Assembly (NCBI GenBank): GCA_963575745.1
Contig: CAUYUJ010000736.1
Span: 547,792-584,255, forward strand
Direction: 5' to 3'
Source of the DNA: Prorocentrum cordatum
Lineage: Eukaryota > Sar > Dinophyceae > Prorocentrales > Prorocentraceae
DNA length: 36,464 nucleotides
Made by a program: the position numbers and the translations under genes. Shown in pieces: positions 27,640-36,322 of the stretch; the stretch's first letter is position 1; every line of letters begins with the position of its first letter. The notes beneath the pieces are model-generated. The model saw only the letters and a program-made list of their open reading frames with translations. It was not told the DNA's origin and did not search any database.

Positions 27640-27765
27640 GTGGGGGAGGGGGGCACCGCAGCGCAGCACCACGCCACGCCCACAGGGGGGGCGGGGGGGA
27701 CCATCGCGCGGGGGGGGGGGCCCAATGGCATCAGCATTGGGGGGGGGGGGGGCCCAAGCCCTGGA
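27640..27765. repeat. G-run cluster
   Basis: Several uninterrupted G runs, of up to about 14, are separated by short modules. CCAATGGCATCAGCATTGG between two of them is a 6-bp-stem hairpin (CCAATG/CATTGG). Confidence 0.8.
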
Positions 27766-28249
27766 CCATGTATGGCTCCCGCCCCACCGAACGGTCAGAA
27801 TGATGCTGACGCGGGTTCCTTGGACCACGGTTCTCTGCGGCGATGCTTCCTTGCCCTTCCTTGCCGCCCAGCTCTGGCCAACGTGCTAGTTCAGTTGAGG
27901 GAGCGTACCTCGGTGACCTCACGGATCCCCATGGTATTGCCGACCTCTTTGTCGGATAAGGGAGATCATTCAAGATTGAACGACTTGCGCAGCGTCAAGA
28001 ACCAGCGCACAGGTCGTACGGCGCAGTTCGATTCGGCGCATCGCTTCTCCTTGTGCGACGCGAGGCCATATCTTACCATGTCTCCCTTTGTGATGCAGGC
28101 GACGAGCCAGACACCCGATTTGGCCAAAGAGAAGGATTCAAAGTGCTGGACAGGGATGGGTTGGAGGGTTCGGATGTCAGATTTGACGCGAGCGCACCTA
28201 TCTTGCCCCCTACACTATTCCATCCCATCTCTCCTCGCCTCTCCACTAT
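27766..28249. other. Non-repetitive stretch, weak coding signs
   Basis: Frames here look partly natural: VQLRERTSVTSRIPMVLPTS, and, after a possible acceptor GTGATGCAG near 28099, EPDTRFGQREGFKVLDRDG in a second frame. The latter hints at an EF-hand-like start (FKVLDRDG), but the rest of the loop does not fit. No firm gene call. Confidence 0.2.
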
Positions 28250-28345
28250 TACCTCTCTCGCTCTCTCTATCCTTCTCTATCTCTCGTTTTATGTGTATAT
28301 ATATGTATATGTAAATATGTGTATGTACACACATATATACATATC
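28250..28345. repeat. Compound CT / TATA / CACA microsatellite
   Basis: CTCTCTCGCTCTCTCTATCC is followed by TGTGTATATATATGTATATG and GTACACACATATATACATAT. It has the same architecture as 5148-5270 and lies about 40 bp before a candidate exon. Confidence 0.88.
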
Positions 28346-28384
28346 CCTCCTATGTCCCTGCCACGCGGCACAGAAGGAGTCCGC

Positions 28385-28561
28385 ATGGCTAATATGGCCA
28401 AGCGTAGTAAGAGTGGCTTCACGAGCCCACGCACCCAAAATAGCTGGAGTCGGATGCAGAACTACCAGGACCCGAATCCAGCCGAAGGCGATGCCGAGGC
28501 ACTCTCTAATATAGTTTTGGTTCGCGAGTTTCTCGATAGTGACCTCCAAGAGGTCCATTAG
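28385..28561 (+). CDS. Candidate short CDS or terminal exon, unknown
   Basis: ATG at 28385 opens a 58-codon frame to TAG at 28559. It begins MANMAKRSKSGFTSPRTQNS and ends EFLDSDLQEVH. Composition is natural: a basic Ser/Thr/Gln-rich first half and an acidic leucine-containing second half. A possible acceptor, GCGGCACAG, lies about 15 bp upstream, after a pyrimidine-rich stretch, so this may be a terminal exon. No family is recognised. Nothing identifiable follows in 28562-28810 except further open frames. Confidence 0.33.
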   Translation: MANMAKRSKSGFTSPRTQNSWSRMQNYQDPNPAEGDAEALSNIVLVREFLDSDLQEVH

Positions 28562-28814
28562 AGTCCAGTCTGACCTGCTCTAACGCTCCCTTGGCGTATG
28601 CCAGGCCATCGCCCTTTTCGTGGGCTGGCTCGTGTGGGGCGGGGCGAAGATAGGGATAACTCTTTCCAGAGCGGTCCAGAAGGATTTCAGAGCTTTCCTG
28701 GACGCTCTGAGAAGGCCGCGGCGCCCGATGCGTCCTCCAGAACCGCAGGATCTCAGAGACTCCCGATTCATCCCCGTCCGATGCTGTCCCTGTCCTGGCT
28801 TCGTCTTACTCCGG

Positions 28815-29075
28815 TGGGCGGACAAAAAGTGTCCACACCTGTCGCGCCAGGACGACTCGTCATTGCAACGCGTCGATCGAATATGTAGAGCCCCCGTCCC
28901 CCAAACTCAAAGTCGTCGGGGTGGGGCGGCAGGCCGCGGTCCAGGCACAAAATGTGGACACTTCAACTTTGGGTTCGGGGGGGAGGGGTGCGAGTCAATT
29001 GCGTCATGCAGGTGTTGTTGTTATCATGCCACAGTGTCTTGCCGCCCTGGGTGTGGGCACTTTTTGTCCGGGCAC
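28815..29075. repeat. ~260-bp imperfect inverted repeat
   Basis: Outer arms: GGACAAAAAGTGTCCACACC (from 28821) and GGTGTGGGCACTTTTTGTCC (to about 29070) pair at about 19 of 20. Inner arms: CCCCCAAACTCAAAGT (about 28898) and ACTTTGGGTTCGGGGG (about 28967) pair with few mismatches. A third related word, CACAAAATGTGGACAC, lies at the centre. The nested arrangement suggests one long diverged palindrome. Confidence 0.6.
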
Positions 29076-29224
29076 CGTCATGATTCGGACGGGGGGGCGG
29101 GCAGGTTTCGGCCAGGACAGCGTGCGATACCGAATGCTGGCGCTAAAGCTTCTTCTCGGCGCCTTCCGGGTCATAGCTTTTCCCGTTGCCTAGACACCAC
29201 GAATATGGATCCTCTGTCATTCTG

Positions 29225-29365
29225 TCGTGCCCCTCCCGCCGCCCTCCTCTGCTCCCATCTCCCCCCCCTCCCCTTCTCCCTTCCTCCTCCTCCCTTCGCC
29301 TCCCTGCCCCCTCCCACCTCCCGTCTCCCACCTCCCGTCTCCCCCACACGGCCGCCCCCCTCCCA
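29225..29365. repeat. Polypyrimidine tract
   Basis: About 140 bp of C/T-rich sequence including the repeated phrase CACCTCCCGTCTCC. The minus strand reads Gly/Glu/Arg-rich. Confidence 0.85.
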
Positions 29366-29514
29366 GATCGATCTGTCGACCTAATTTTGGACGCTTTCTG
29401 ACCAGAGTTTCGAGGCGAATCCAGCCGTGGCGACGAGGGACCCCGAGGAGGCTCAAGAAAGGCACAAAGGCACCGACATCAAAAGGCACCCCCCCCCCAG
29501 GAATCCGACTTCGT

Positions 29515-29610
29515 GGTTTCTGCGCAGCGAGATTAGGGCCCCTTCCAGGGGACCGGTTTCTCATCTCATCTTGGGTCGTCGTCTGACGGCCCCCAGGGCC
29601 CACGAAAGGG
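29515..29610 (-). repeat. Dispersed repeat family G, minus copy
   Basis: Reading minus, GGGCCCTGGGGGCCGTCAGA, CAAGATGAGATGAGAAACCG and TCCCCTGGAAGGGGCC follow the family order seen at 24600-24725. Confidence 0.5.
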
Positions 29611-29819
29611 AACCCTCTCCCGAAGCCGAGGATGGCCGAAAATTGTCCGGTGTGCGAGCCGCCTGTGCGGAGAGGGGGCCCACGCTCAGCAGGGAGGAGG
29701 TTCGCGCGTATGCTGTCGCCCCCCGTCCTGCCCAGGTCCCCTCTCGGGCCACCACTTCTTTGGATAGGCTGGAGGCGCGTCGTGGTCGCCTTGCTGAGCG
29801 TGAGGCGCAGACAGCCTAA
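29600..29819 (+). CDS. Candidate C-terminal exon, unknown
   Basis: A frame ending at TAA (29817-29819) reads HEREPSPEAEDGRKLSG through LSREEVRAYAVAPRPAQVPS to LDRLEARRGRLAEREAQTA. Composition and charge pattern look natural, with a helical Arg/Glu-rich C-terminus. The 5' boundary is unclear and overlaps a family G repeat, so the upstream part of the frame is probably not coding. AT-richer sequence follows the stop, as expected for a 3' end, but no polyadenylation signal is assigned. Confidence 0.25.
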
Positions 29820-30059
29820 AGGTGGTCTGGACTGCTTTGGTTTGTCTTCCTTTGCGCCCGCCTATCTCGTATAGCGTTTTTTGCACACCAAACTGTCCCA
29901 AATTAATTTTCGATGGCTTGTTCTAATCAGAGCGTCACCGGCCTGTCCATAGTGGTACTTCCACGGCAGCGTTTGCCACATATATCAATCTGGCCTAAAG
30001 GCTTCGGTTTGCCCGGCGGTGGCTAACAACAAAGAAAGATTAGCGAGGGGGACCCGCGC

Positions 30060-30190
30060 CCTCCCCCCGCGGGCACCTTCCGGGCGCTGCTGGAAGTGGC
30101 CCTGGCCCAGGACGGCCCCAGCGCTCCCAGGGAGGGCGCAGAGGGCCTCCCCAGAGCACCCCCTCACGAGGCCTCCGAGGGCCCATGGAG
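30060..30190 (+). repeat. Dispersed repeat P, copy 1
   Basis: GTGGCCCTGGCCCAGGACGG, CCCAGAGCACCCCCTCACGA and GGCCTCCGAGGGCCC match, in order, sequence at 34900-35045. The frame EVALAQDG / EVSLAQEA is similar in both copies, but no family is recognised. Confidence 0.5.
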
Positions 30191-30218
30191 GCCATTTCTT
30201 TATTGCTTGGGGTATGAC

Positions 30219-30290
30219 GGGCGTCATGGCCCCCGCGGCCCCCCCCCCCCCGGGCGTCATGGCCCCCGCTCCCCCCCCCCCCTATGACGT
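30219..30290. repeat. 33-bp tandem duplication with C runs
   Basis: GGGCGTCATGGCCCCCGC occurs at 30219 and 30252, each followed by a C run of about 10 or more, then TATGACGTAACG. Confidence 0.85.
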
Positions 30291-30388
30291 AACGCTCCCC
30301 CCCCAGTGCGCTCCGGGCACTGCCGCCGTGCGCATTGGGATCCGCGTAGGTGTCCGCGTAGGAATCCGCATAGGTGTCTGGTCCGCAG

Positions 30389-30440
<52 letters not shown>

Positions 30441-30490
30441 TCGTCGTCGTCGCTCGTGGTTCGTCGCTCGTCGGTCATCGTCGTCGTGCG
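30389..30490. repeat. GTC microsatellite and CTCGTCG words
   Basis: (GTC)n at 30389-30440 grades into CGTCGCTCGTGGTTCGTCGC and then GTGCGCGCGGACGCGGCTGG. The same succession (CGTCGCTCGTCG words, then GTGCGCACGGGCGCGGCTG) recurs at 31620-31685 in the same orientation. Confidence 0.8.
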
Positions 30491-30597
30491 CGCGGACGCG
30501 GCTGGAGCCTGCTTTTAAGTCCGGGCCGATGACGGCAATCATCTGGGGGGGGTCGATGACGTCACGTTTGGCGCCGGCGGCGTTTGGGAATGGTTAG

Positions 30598-30880
30598 CTC
30601 CTGTGTACATCACAGTGCCCGCGTGCGCCACAGCGCCTGTGTACACCACGCCGCCGATGTACAGCACAGCACCCGCGTGCAACACAGCGTCAGTTTGTGC
30701 CACCGTGCCTGCGGGCACAGCAGCTCCTGTGTACACCACAGCGCCTCCGTACACCACATCAGCCGTGCGCAACACTGCACCAGTGTACACCACAATGCCT
30801 GCGTGCATTGCAGTGCCTGTGTACGCCACGGCGCCTGTGTGCACCACATCAGCCGTGTGCAACACAGCACCATTGTTGTG
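30598..30880 (+). repeat. 18-bp tandem array, plus orientation
   Basis: The unit is GTRYACCACAGCGCCTGY and variants; eight consecutive 18-bp units can be laid out between about 30730 and 30875. Eighteen bp is six codons, giving VYTTAP-like or VHHSAC-like 6-residue repeats in different frames. About 15 units. Confidence 0.9.
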
Positions 30881-31144
30881 TATAGAATTTCAGAAGGAAT
30901 CCTTGTGACAAAATGGAGCGCGTGTGGATTCCAGAGAAAACAATGGAGAACAAATCTTCATGGACAAAGGAGCGCCGCTGGAATCTACGAGTCCCCCCGA
31001 GTCCGCCCGCATCACCCTAACTCCCATTTGCGTCCAGGAGGCTCCAGTTAAACTGGCCGTCCGAGAACCAAGTGGACCGATTCAAACGACCATTCTGCGG
31101 TGCACGCTGAGATGCGCACGTGCGTTGTAACGCCAAGCCGCACG

Positions 31145-31215
31145 ACAGGGGGTAAGAAGGAGGAAAAGGAGGACGAGGAGGAGGAGGAGGAGGTGCAGGA
31201 GGAGGGAGGAGGGAA
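31145..31215. repeat. Purine-rich GGA/GAA stretch
   Basis: AGAAGGAGGAAAAGGAGGAC followed by (GGA)n-like sequence. The flanking 30880-31145 is non-repetitive, with no supported gene. Confidence 0.75.
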
Positions 31216-31304
31216 AAACGCTGCATTCGATTATCAGAACTGTCCTGGCGTGGCGTTTAGTTGTCCGCATCATATCATGACGTACATGCTCCTTCTACCT
31301 GTCC

Positions 31305-31600
31305 TATGCACGCAGGCACTGTGGTGTACACCAGCGCTGCGTTGCACGCGGATGCTGTGGTGTAGACAGGCGCTGTGGCGTGCACAAGCGTTGCGGTGCA
31401 CGCAAGCATTGTGGTGTACACGACGTTGTGTTGCACATGGCTGCTGCGGTGTATGTACACCGGCGCTGTAGTGCTCCCAAGTATTGTGGTATACACGGGC
31501 GGTGCGTTGCACACGGCTGTTGCGGTGTACGCAGGCGCTGTGGTGCACGCGCGCGGTGTGGTGCACGCGACGTTGTGGTGCACACAGGCGCAATGGGCAA
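31305..31600 (-). repeat. 18-bp tandem array, minus orientation
   Basis: This is the reverse complement of the array at 30598-30880: reading minus gives GTGTACACCACAGTGCCTGC-type units, again with 18-bp spacing. The two arrays face each other across about 430 bp. Confidence 0.88.
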
Positions 31601-31877
31601 ATCGCCACTTACATGCTGCTCGCGTCGTCGTCGTCGCTCGTCGCTCGTCGCTCGTCGCGTCGTGCGCACGGGCGCGGCTGTGGTGCCAGAACCACACGGC
31701 GGGGGGGGGCGTCACGTCATACCCTCCCCCGGCCTCCCCCCCTCCCCCAACCATGACGCCCGTCATCGCCGAACATAAAGGAACGCCTCCCTGAGGCCTC
31801 CAAGATGAGGCGAAAAGCTGGGAGCAGCTTGAGCCAGGACCACTTCCCCAGATCTCCGACGATATGATTGTTTTTAC

Positions 31878-32203
31878 CTAGCCGTTTTTCCTCGAATTCG
31901 GCCTCTGGGATCTGTCATCCGGCTCCTGGGCCATCGTTAAAGGGACCAGGACGACAAACGACTCCCAAGGAAAGGGGCCGGGAACTCTGGGGCCGCAGAC
32001 TGGAAAATTCATACCCGCGGAAGTCAGGGTCCAACCAGCAGCACCCGAACCTTGACATCCGCCGATTTGATTATTCCAATCTGCGGCCCCAGAGCTCCCC
32101 ACCCCTTCCCTCGGGTGGTTTTACTTGTCCTGAGTCCACTTCTGATAGCCCAGGGGCCCGACGACGGGCCCAATAAGCCGAAGTCGAGGAAAAACGCCGC
32201 CAG
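31878..32203. repeat. Foldback element with ~150-bp arms
   Basis: The arm at 31878-32029 and the reverse complement of 32050-32203 align along their whole length at roughly 70%, around a 20-bp centre. Best blocks: GTTTTTCCTCGA(A/C)TTCGG, CTCCTGGGC/CCCCTGGGC, AAGGAAAGGGG / AGGGAAGGGG and CTCTGGGGCCGCAGAYTGG. Both arms contain family G landmarks, and weaker similarity appears to extend outward past both ends. I infer two family G copies inserted or duplicated head to head. Confidence 0.75.
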
Positions 32204-32439
32204 CTAAAAGATATGAGACGTTCCAGAAAGGGCCTCGCCTTCGAGGATCGAAGGAGTTGCAAACTCTCTTCCTCGCGGCCGAGGGCGGCGGAAGTCAAAC
32301 GAGGGTGCCGCCGCCGGCAGAGGCCGGCGGCAGGGGCCGGCAGAAGTGAAAAGCCGGCCCCCCAAGAGATGGCAAGGCTTTTTGGCCCAGGGCTTCCGGA
32401 ACCAGCCACGTCGTCGTAGATCTGGGCCCGGATCTCCCC

Positions 32440-32580
32440 TTTCCCGGGAGGAGGAGGGAGGAGGAGGGAGGAGGAGGGGAGGAGGAGGAGGAGGGAGGAG
32501 GAGGAGAGGAGGATGGGAGGAGAGGAGGAGAGAGGGGGAGGAGAGGGAGGGAGGAGGAGGAGAGAGGAGGAGGGAGTGGG
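32440..32580. repeat. Polypurine GGA tract
   Basis: GGAGGAGGGAGGAGGAGGG-type sequence of about 140 bp. A polypyrimidine counterpart lies at 32745-32990, so the two could pair over a very GC-rich ~165-bp loop. Confidence 0.9.
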
Positions 32581-32744
32581 GGCCCCTCCTCGCCCGCCCG
32601 GTGTTGGCGCGCGCCGGCCGGCCAGCCTCGCGCGGGCTCGCGCGCGCTTGGGGGGGGGGGCGCGCCGAGGCTACGCCGCCTCCGCCTGCGCGCCCTCGGT
32701 GTACGCCCGCTCTCTCGGGGCGGGGCGCCGGGCGGAGCGGGACC

Positions 32745-32990
32745 CTCCTCCTCATCCTGCTCCTCCCTCCTCCCTCCTTCCCCTGCTCCCCTCCCTCCCC
32801 TCCCTCCCTCCCTCCATCCTTCCCTCCCTCCTCCTCCTTCCCTCCTCCCTCCTTCCCCTCCCTCCTCCTCCCTGCTGCTCCTCCTCCCTTCCCTCCTCCT
32901 CCTCCTCCCTCCTCCTCCATCCCTCCTCCCTCCCTCCTCCCCCTCCTCCCTCCCTCCTCCTCCCTCCCTGCCCGCTCCCTCCTTCCACGC
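32745..32990. repeat. Polypyrimidine TCC tract
   Basis: CCTCCTCCCTCC and CCCTCCCTCC words over about 245 bp. This and the purine tract explain the long Gly/Glu/Arg and Pro/Ser/Leu open frames that span the region. Confidence 0.92.
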
Positions 32991-32999
32991 TGCCGGCCG

Positions 33000-33090
33000 T
33001 GGGCGCTTCGTGGGCGCCCCGTGCGCGGGGTGGGCCCGCGGAGGTTTCGCCACGGCGTCGCCTCGTGGGCGCCTCGTGGGCGCACCGCAC
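33000..33090. repeat. TCGTGGGCGCC words
   Basis: TTCGTGGGCGCC, CTCGTGGGCGCC and CTCGTGGGCGCA recur, two of them 11 bp apart near 33063-33085. Confidence 0.6.
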
Positions 33091-33102
33091 ACACACGACA
33101 TG

Positions 33103-33870
33103 GCTCACGCCACACAGATTGCGCCACGTGGCATAAACCTCGCAGCTCGGAGGTCGGTAGACCTCCTGCCCTGACACGCCGATTAGCGAATTGGCCGTCT
33201 TCGGTTCGCGAGAGGGCGTCGCGTCTGTCATTTTTGCGGGTTCGGGTCCGTCGGTTTCGGTCCCAGGCCGTTTTCACTGCAGGGAGGTTTACTAAAGGGA
33301 GGTTCGTCCACCGCCGAGTAGTTCACGCCACACAGATTGCGCCACATGGCATAGAGTTGTCGAGGACGACCCATGGAGAGGAAGCATGCTGCCAAATAAT
33401 TTCCAGATGTCTAAAACATGTCTTAAACATATGTTAAGCATGACTTTAACGTGTTTAGAACATGTTTAGCACATGGCTCCGGCATGTTAAACGCATGTTA
33501 AATTCACTGATCGGATTGTTCGGGTGTCCATTACCGTGGCATCCACAAGCATAGACCTCGTAGCTCGTACCGGACAGAGTGCAACACACATGACATTGCA
33601 TAGCCGTGGATTGCACCACCTTACTTGCACCGCACAGTTCACAGCACCTAGAGTGCACCAGATCTGTTTCACCACCTAGCTTACTTACATCACATAGGTC
33701 AGATCACATCGATTGCACCGCATAGCGTACATCCAATAGCTCATGTAACATATGTGGCACCATACATGTATACATCGACAAGCATTATACATCAAAATCG
33801 CCACATAGTCTACACCTGAGAGCTCCCACCACGTAGATAACACTTCCTGGTTTACACGTCCACAGTGCAA
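33103..33870. repeat. CACACAGATTGCGCCAC direct repeats and degenerate tail
   Basis: TCACGCCACACAGATTGCGC followed by CAC(G/A)TGGCATA occurs at 33105 and 33324, about 219 bp apart. Degenerate relatives (GGATTGCACCACCTTACTTG; CGATTGCACCGCATAGCGTA) continue through 33530-33750. No gene is seen. Confidence 0.65.
33410..33505. repeat. CATGTTTAA / TTAAACATG cluster
   Basis: Short AT-rich words around CATG (AAACATGTCTTAAACATATG; AGAACATGTTTAGCACATGG; CATGTTAAACGCATGTTAAA) recur on both strands about every 10-25 bp. Confidence 0.65.
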
Positions 33871-33974
33871 CGTCTCACCGTGCGGAGTCCAGGCTGGCAA
33901 CTATTGCAATACTGAACGCGGGTGTAACCCTAGCCGCGAGAGGATTGCAGAGTCTTGTCTTCTCTTGGAAAAAG

Positions 33975-34090
33975 AGTACGTGTGTAAATACATATATATA
34001 CACACGTAGACGCACACATACCTGGTGCAACCATGCGGTGCACCACACGGGCCTACAGCAACAGTGCGGTGCACCACACGGGCCTACGGG
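33975..34090. repeat. TATA/CACA tract and 31-bp duplication
   Basis: ATACATATATATACACACG (from about 33988) is followed by TGCGGTGCACCACACGGGCC at 34034 and again at 34065, offset 31 bp. Confidence 0.75.
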
Positions 34091-34184
34091 GCACCACAGA
34101 GCACCAAAGAGCGGCCACCAGAGATCACAGGAGGCGCCCACGGGGTGCCCGCGAGCCGAGACATGGGCGCCGTAGCGCCCACCA

Positions 34185-34250
34185 CAGACCTCCTCCTCCT
34201 CCTCCTCCTCCTCTTCCTCCTCCTCCTCCTCCTCCTCATCCTCACCCTAC
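34185..34250. repeat. TCC microsatellite
   Basis: About 55 bp of (TCC)n with one TCT interruption. Confidence 0.93.
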
Positions 34251-34787
34251 TTTTCCAATGCCTCGTCCATCGCCCGCGGGCAGCCACGCCCATGAGCCCC
34301 CACGTTGGCCACGAGCCGCAAGAGTGGCAGGCACGCAAGGTTTCAGGCACACAAGGATCGGGGGCGTCCGAGAGGGGGGTGAGCACCAGGAGGTGTAGAC
34401 ATCATGGCCGGGCCACGGAATCTCCACGGCGTCATGGCCCCCGCTTCTTCTTTCAAGGCGTTTCGTGTCCCCCGCCCCCTCCTCGTCCGCGCACATGCCT
34501 CGGGCCATGATGCGCCCACCCAACGTGTCCTGACCCCACCTCTTCGGCGCATTCGAAAGTAAGAACCTCTGCTGCAGGCACCTGTTGGAGGAAGCCGGGC
34601 GGCTGGCTTTTCTGAGTTTGGGCCTCGTCGGGCTTGCTTCGCGCCTCGCGACCTGCCACCCGTGCGGGGGGTCCACACGGTTACCCGTGTCGAGGGCTAT
34701 GGCTCCCCGCGGATTCGGAAACATTCCCGCGGATTGTTTTCCAAAAAAATGCAGCTTCGGAGGTCTGGGGAGGTCACTCAGTGCCAA
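34242..34787 (-). CDS. Weak minus-strand open frame, unknown
   Basis: This 181-codon frame starts MALSDLPRPPKLHFFGKQSA and lies mostly outside obvious repeats. Composition is Arg/Pro/Gly-rich but fairly natural. There is no recognised domain, and the plus strand is also open over much of the interval. GC-rich sequence alone could produce it. Kept as a candidate only. Confidence 0.13.
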   Translation of the reverse strand: MALSDLPRPPKLHFFGKQSAGMFPNPRGAIALDTGNRVDPPHGWQVARREASPTRPKLRKASRPASSNRCLQQRFLLSNAPKRWGQDTLGGRIMARGMCADEEGAGDTKRLERRSGGHDAVEIPWPGHDVYTSWCSPPSRTPPILVCLKPCVPATLAARGQRGGSWAWLPAGDGRGIGKVG

Positions 34788-34899
34788 CGGGGGTCACCAC
34801 TAGGGGGTCGCCAGCGCCTCATGAGCATCGAGACTCGAGGAACGAGGAGCGAGGGGCGTTTTGAGGGATCGAGGGCTTTTGTCCAATGCGACCCCCCCC

Positions 34900-35045
34900 C
34901 TGGCATTCCTCGGGGAAGGGGGGCGGTGTGGGTGTTGCCCGAGGTGTCCCTGGCCCAAGAAGCCCCAAAGATATCCGTGGAGGCCCCCACAAGCTCCAGA
35001 GCACTCCTCGCGAGGCCCAGAGGGCTCCCGGGGGCTCCAGAGAGG
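34900..35045 (+). repeat. Dispersed repeat P, copy 2
   Basis: GAGGTGTCCCTGGCCCAAGA, CTCCAGAGCACTCCTCGCGA and GGCCCAGAGGGCTCC match copy 1 at 30060-30190 in order and orientation. Confidence 0.5.
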
Positions 35046-35294
35046 GGCGAAAAGCTGCGGATCACCCTACCAGGATGGTGGCTGGGCGACGACACCTGCA
35101 CGTTTTGAATCGGCAGCCCCAGCGGTCGCGGGCGCGGGGGACGAGTCCAGCGGGGCGCGCCGAGCGCGAGGCGCACGGAGCGGGTGGGAAAACAGAGAAC
35201 GGCCGCGGAGGACGAAGCTGTTTTTATATATTTTTCCTCACCTAGCTCAGCCTCGAAGGTTCTTGCTCGCTTCTTAAAGCCAATCATGCAAACC

Positions 35295-35450
35295 GCCCGG
35301 CGGTTCCCCCAGTCCCCTGGGACCCAAGCGAAAGCAACAACAAAGGTAAAAGCAAAACGCGCGGTTCCCCCAGTTGCGCTCCCTGGGTGCCAAGCAAAAG
35401 CAAAAGGAAAGGCAAAATTGAAGGCAAAAGCGAAGGCAAAGCAAACACAT
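35295..35450. repeat. CGGTTCCCCCAGT duplication and AAAGC repeats
   Basis: CGGTTCCCCCAGT...CTGGG..CCAAGC is present at about 35302 and 35363. AAAGCAA and AAAGGCAA words then continue to 35445, giving a Lys/Ala-rich plus frame. Confidence 0.7.
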
Positions 35451-35720
35451 AGCATAGCATAGAATAGCATAGCATAGCATAGCCTATCATAAGCGAACAA
35501 GAGCACAGCACAGCATAATAGCCAGCCGAGCCCACCATACATTCGAAATAGCATAGCAGGCAAGAGAGCATAGCTAGCATAGCCAGGCAGCACAGCATCA
35601 CTATTGCTGCTGCGTAGATGTAAGATCAGGCTAAGTAATGTAGATTATTTAGTGTAAAATGGTAGATAACACTATGGTAGATGTAGGTTCGATTTGATGC
35701 AGGGAATATATAGTAGATTA
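35450..35720. repeat. AGCAT pentamer and GTAGAT word repeats
   Basis: (AGCAT)n at 35449-35482 and scattered relatives to 35600 are followed by GTAGAT words at 35617-35720 in AT-richer sequence. No gene is seen. Confidence 0.75.
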
Positions 35721-35839
35721 AAGAAACTCCCAAGAGTCCCCGCCCTCAGCTCCGTGCCTCTTGCATTTGCTGCTTTCTCCGCGACCGCTGCCTGCTCTGC
35801 TGCCTGCTCACTTAAGGCGTGGCGTCTCGGCGGTTTATG

Positions 35840-35937
35840 GCGCTACTACTCTAACACTACTACTTACTAACTACTACTACTTTACCACTACCACTACCAA
35901 TACTGTTACTACCACTACTGTTACTACTACTACTACA

Positions 35938-36007
<70 letters not shown>

Positions 36008-36035
36008 GTACTACTACTACGACTACTACTGCTAT

Positions 36036-36086
<51 letters not shown>

Positions 36087-36121
36087 TACTACAATTACTA
36101 CTACTACTACTACGACGACGA

Positions 36122-36158
<37 letters not shown>

Positions 36159-36172
36159 TACTACTACTACTT
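35840..36172. repeat. Long TAC tract with internal GAC segment
   Basis: About 330 bp of (TAC)n with point variants, and a (GAC)n segment at about 36113-36159 before TAC resumes. It reads as poly-Thr on plus and poly-Val on minus. Confidence 0.97.
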
Positions 36173-36214
36173 CGCCGCTACGAAAGTTCGGCCAAAATTC
36201 AACGCCTCCCGGTA

Positions 36215-36290
36215 GGCGACGAAGCCCCAGTACAACGTTGGCAGTGGGCCCGTGAGGCCGAGGGGCCCCAGTACAATGTTCGGTTGAAGC
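36215..36290. repeat. GCCCCAGTACAAYGTT duplication
   Basis: GCCCCAGTACAACGTT and GCCCCAGTACAATGTT are about 42 bp apart, a local duplication between the TAC tract and the 75-bp repeat. Confidence 0.75.
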
Positions 36291-36322
36291 ATTTTTCGCT
36301 CCAGTCTCGGGCGGCACCGCCC

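Noticed and set aside
28120-28200. EF-hand-like start FKVLDRDG
   Set aside because: The following residues lack the glycine and hydrophobic positions expected of the loop, so the resemblance is probably chance.
35680-35700. GGTTCGATTTG, resembling a tRNA T-loop region
   Set aside because: No cloverleaf can be built around it; it sits among GTAGAT word repeats.
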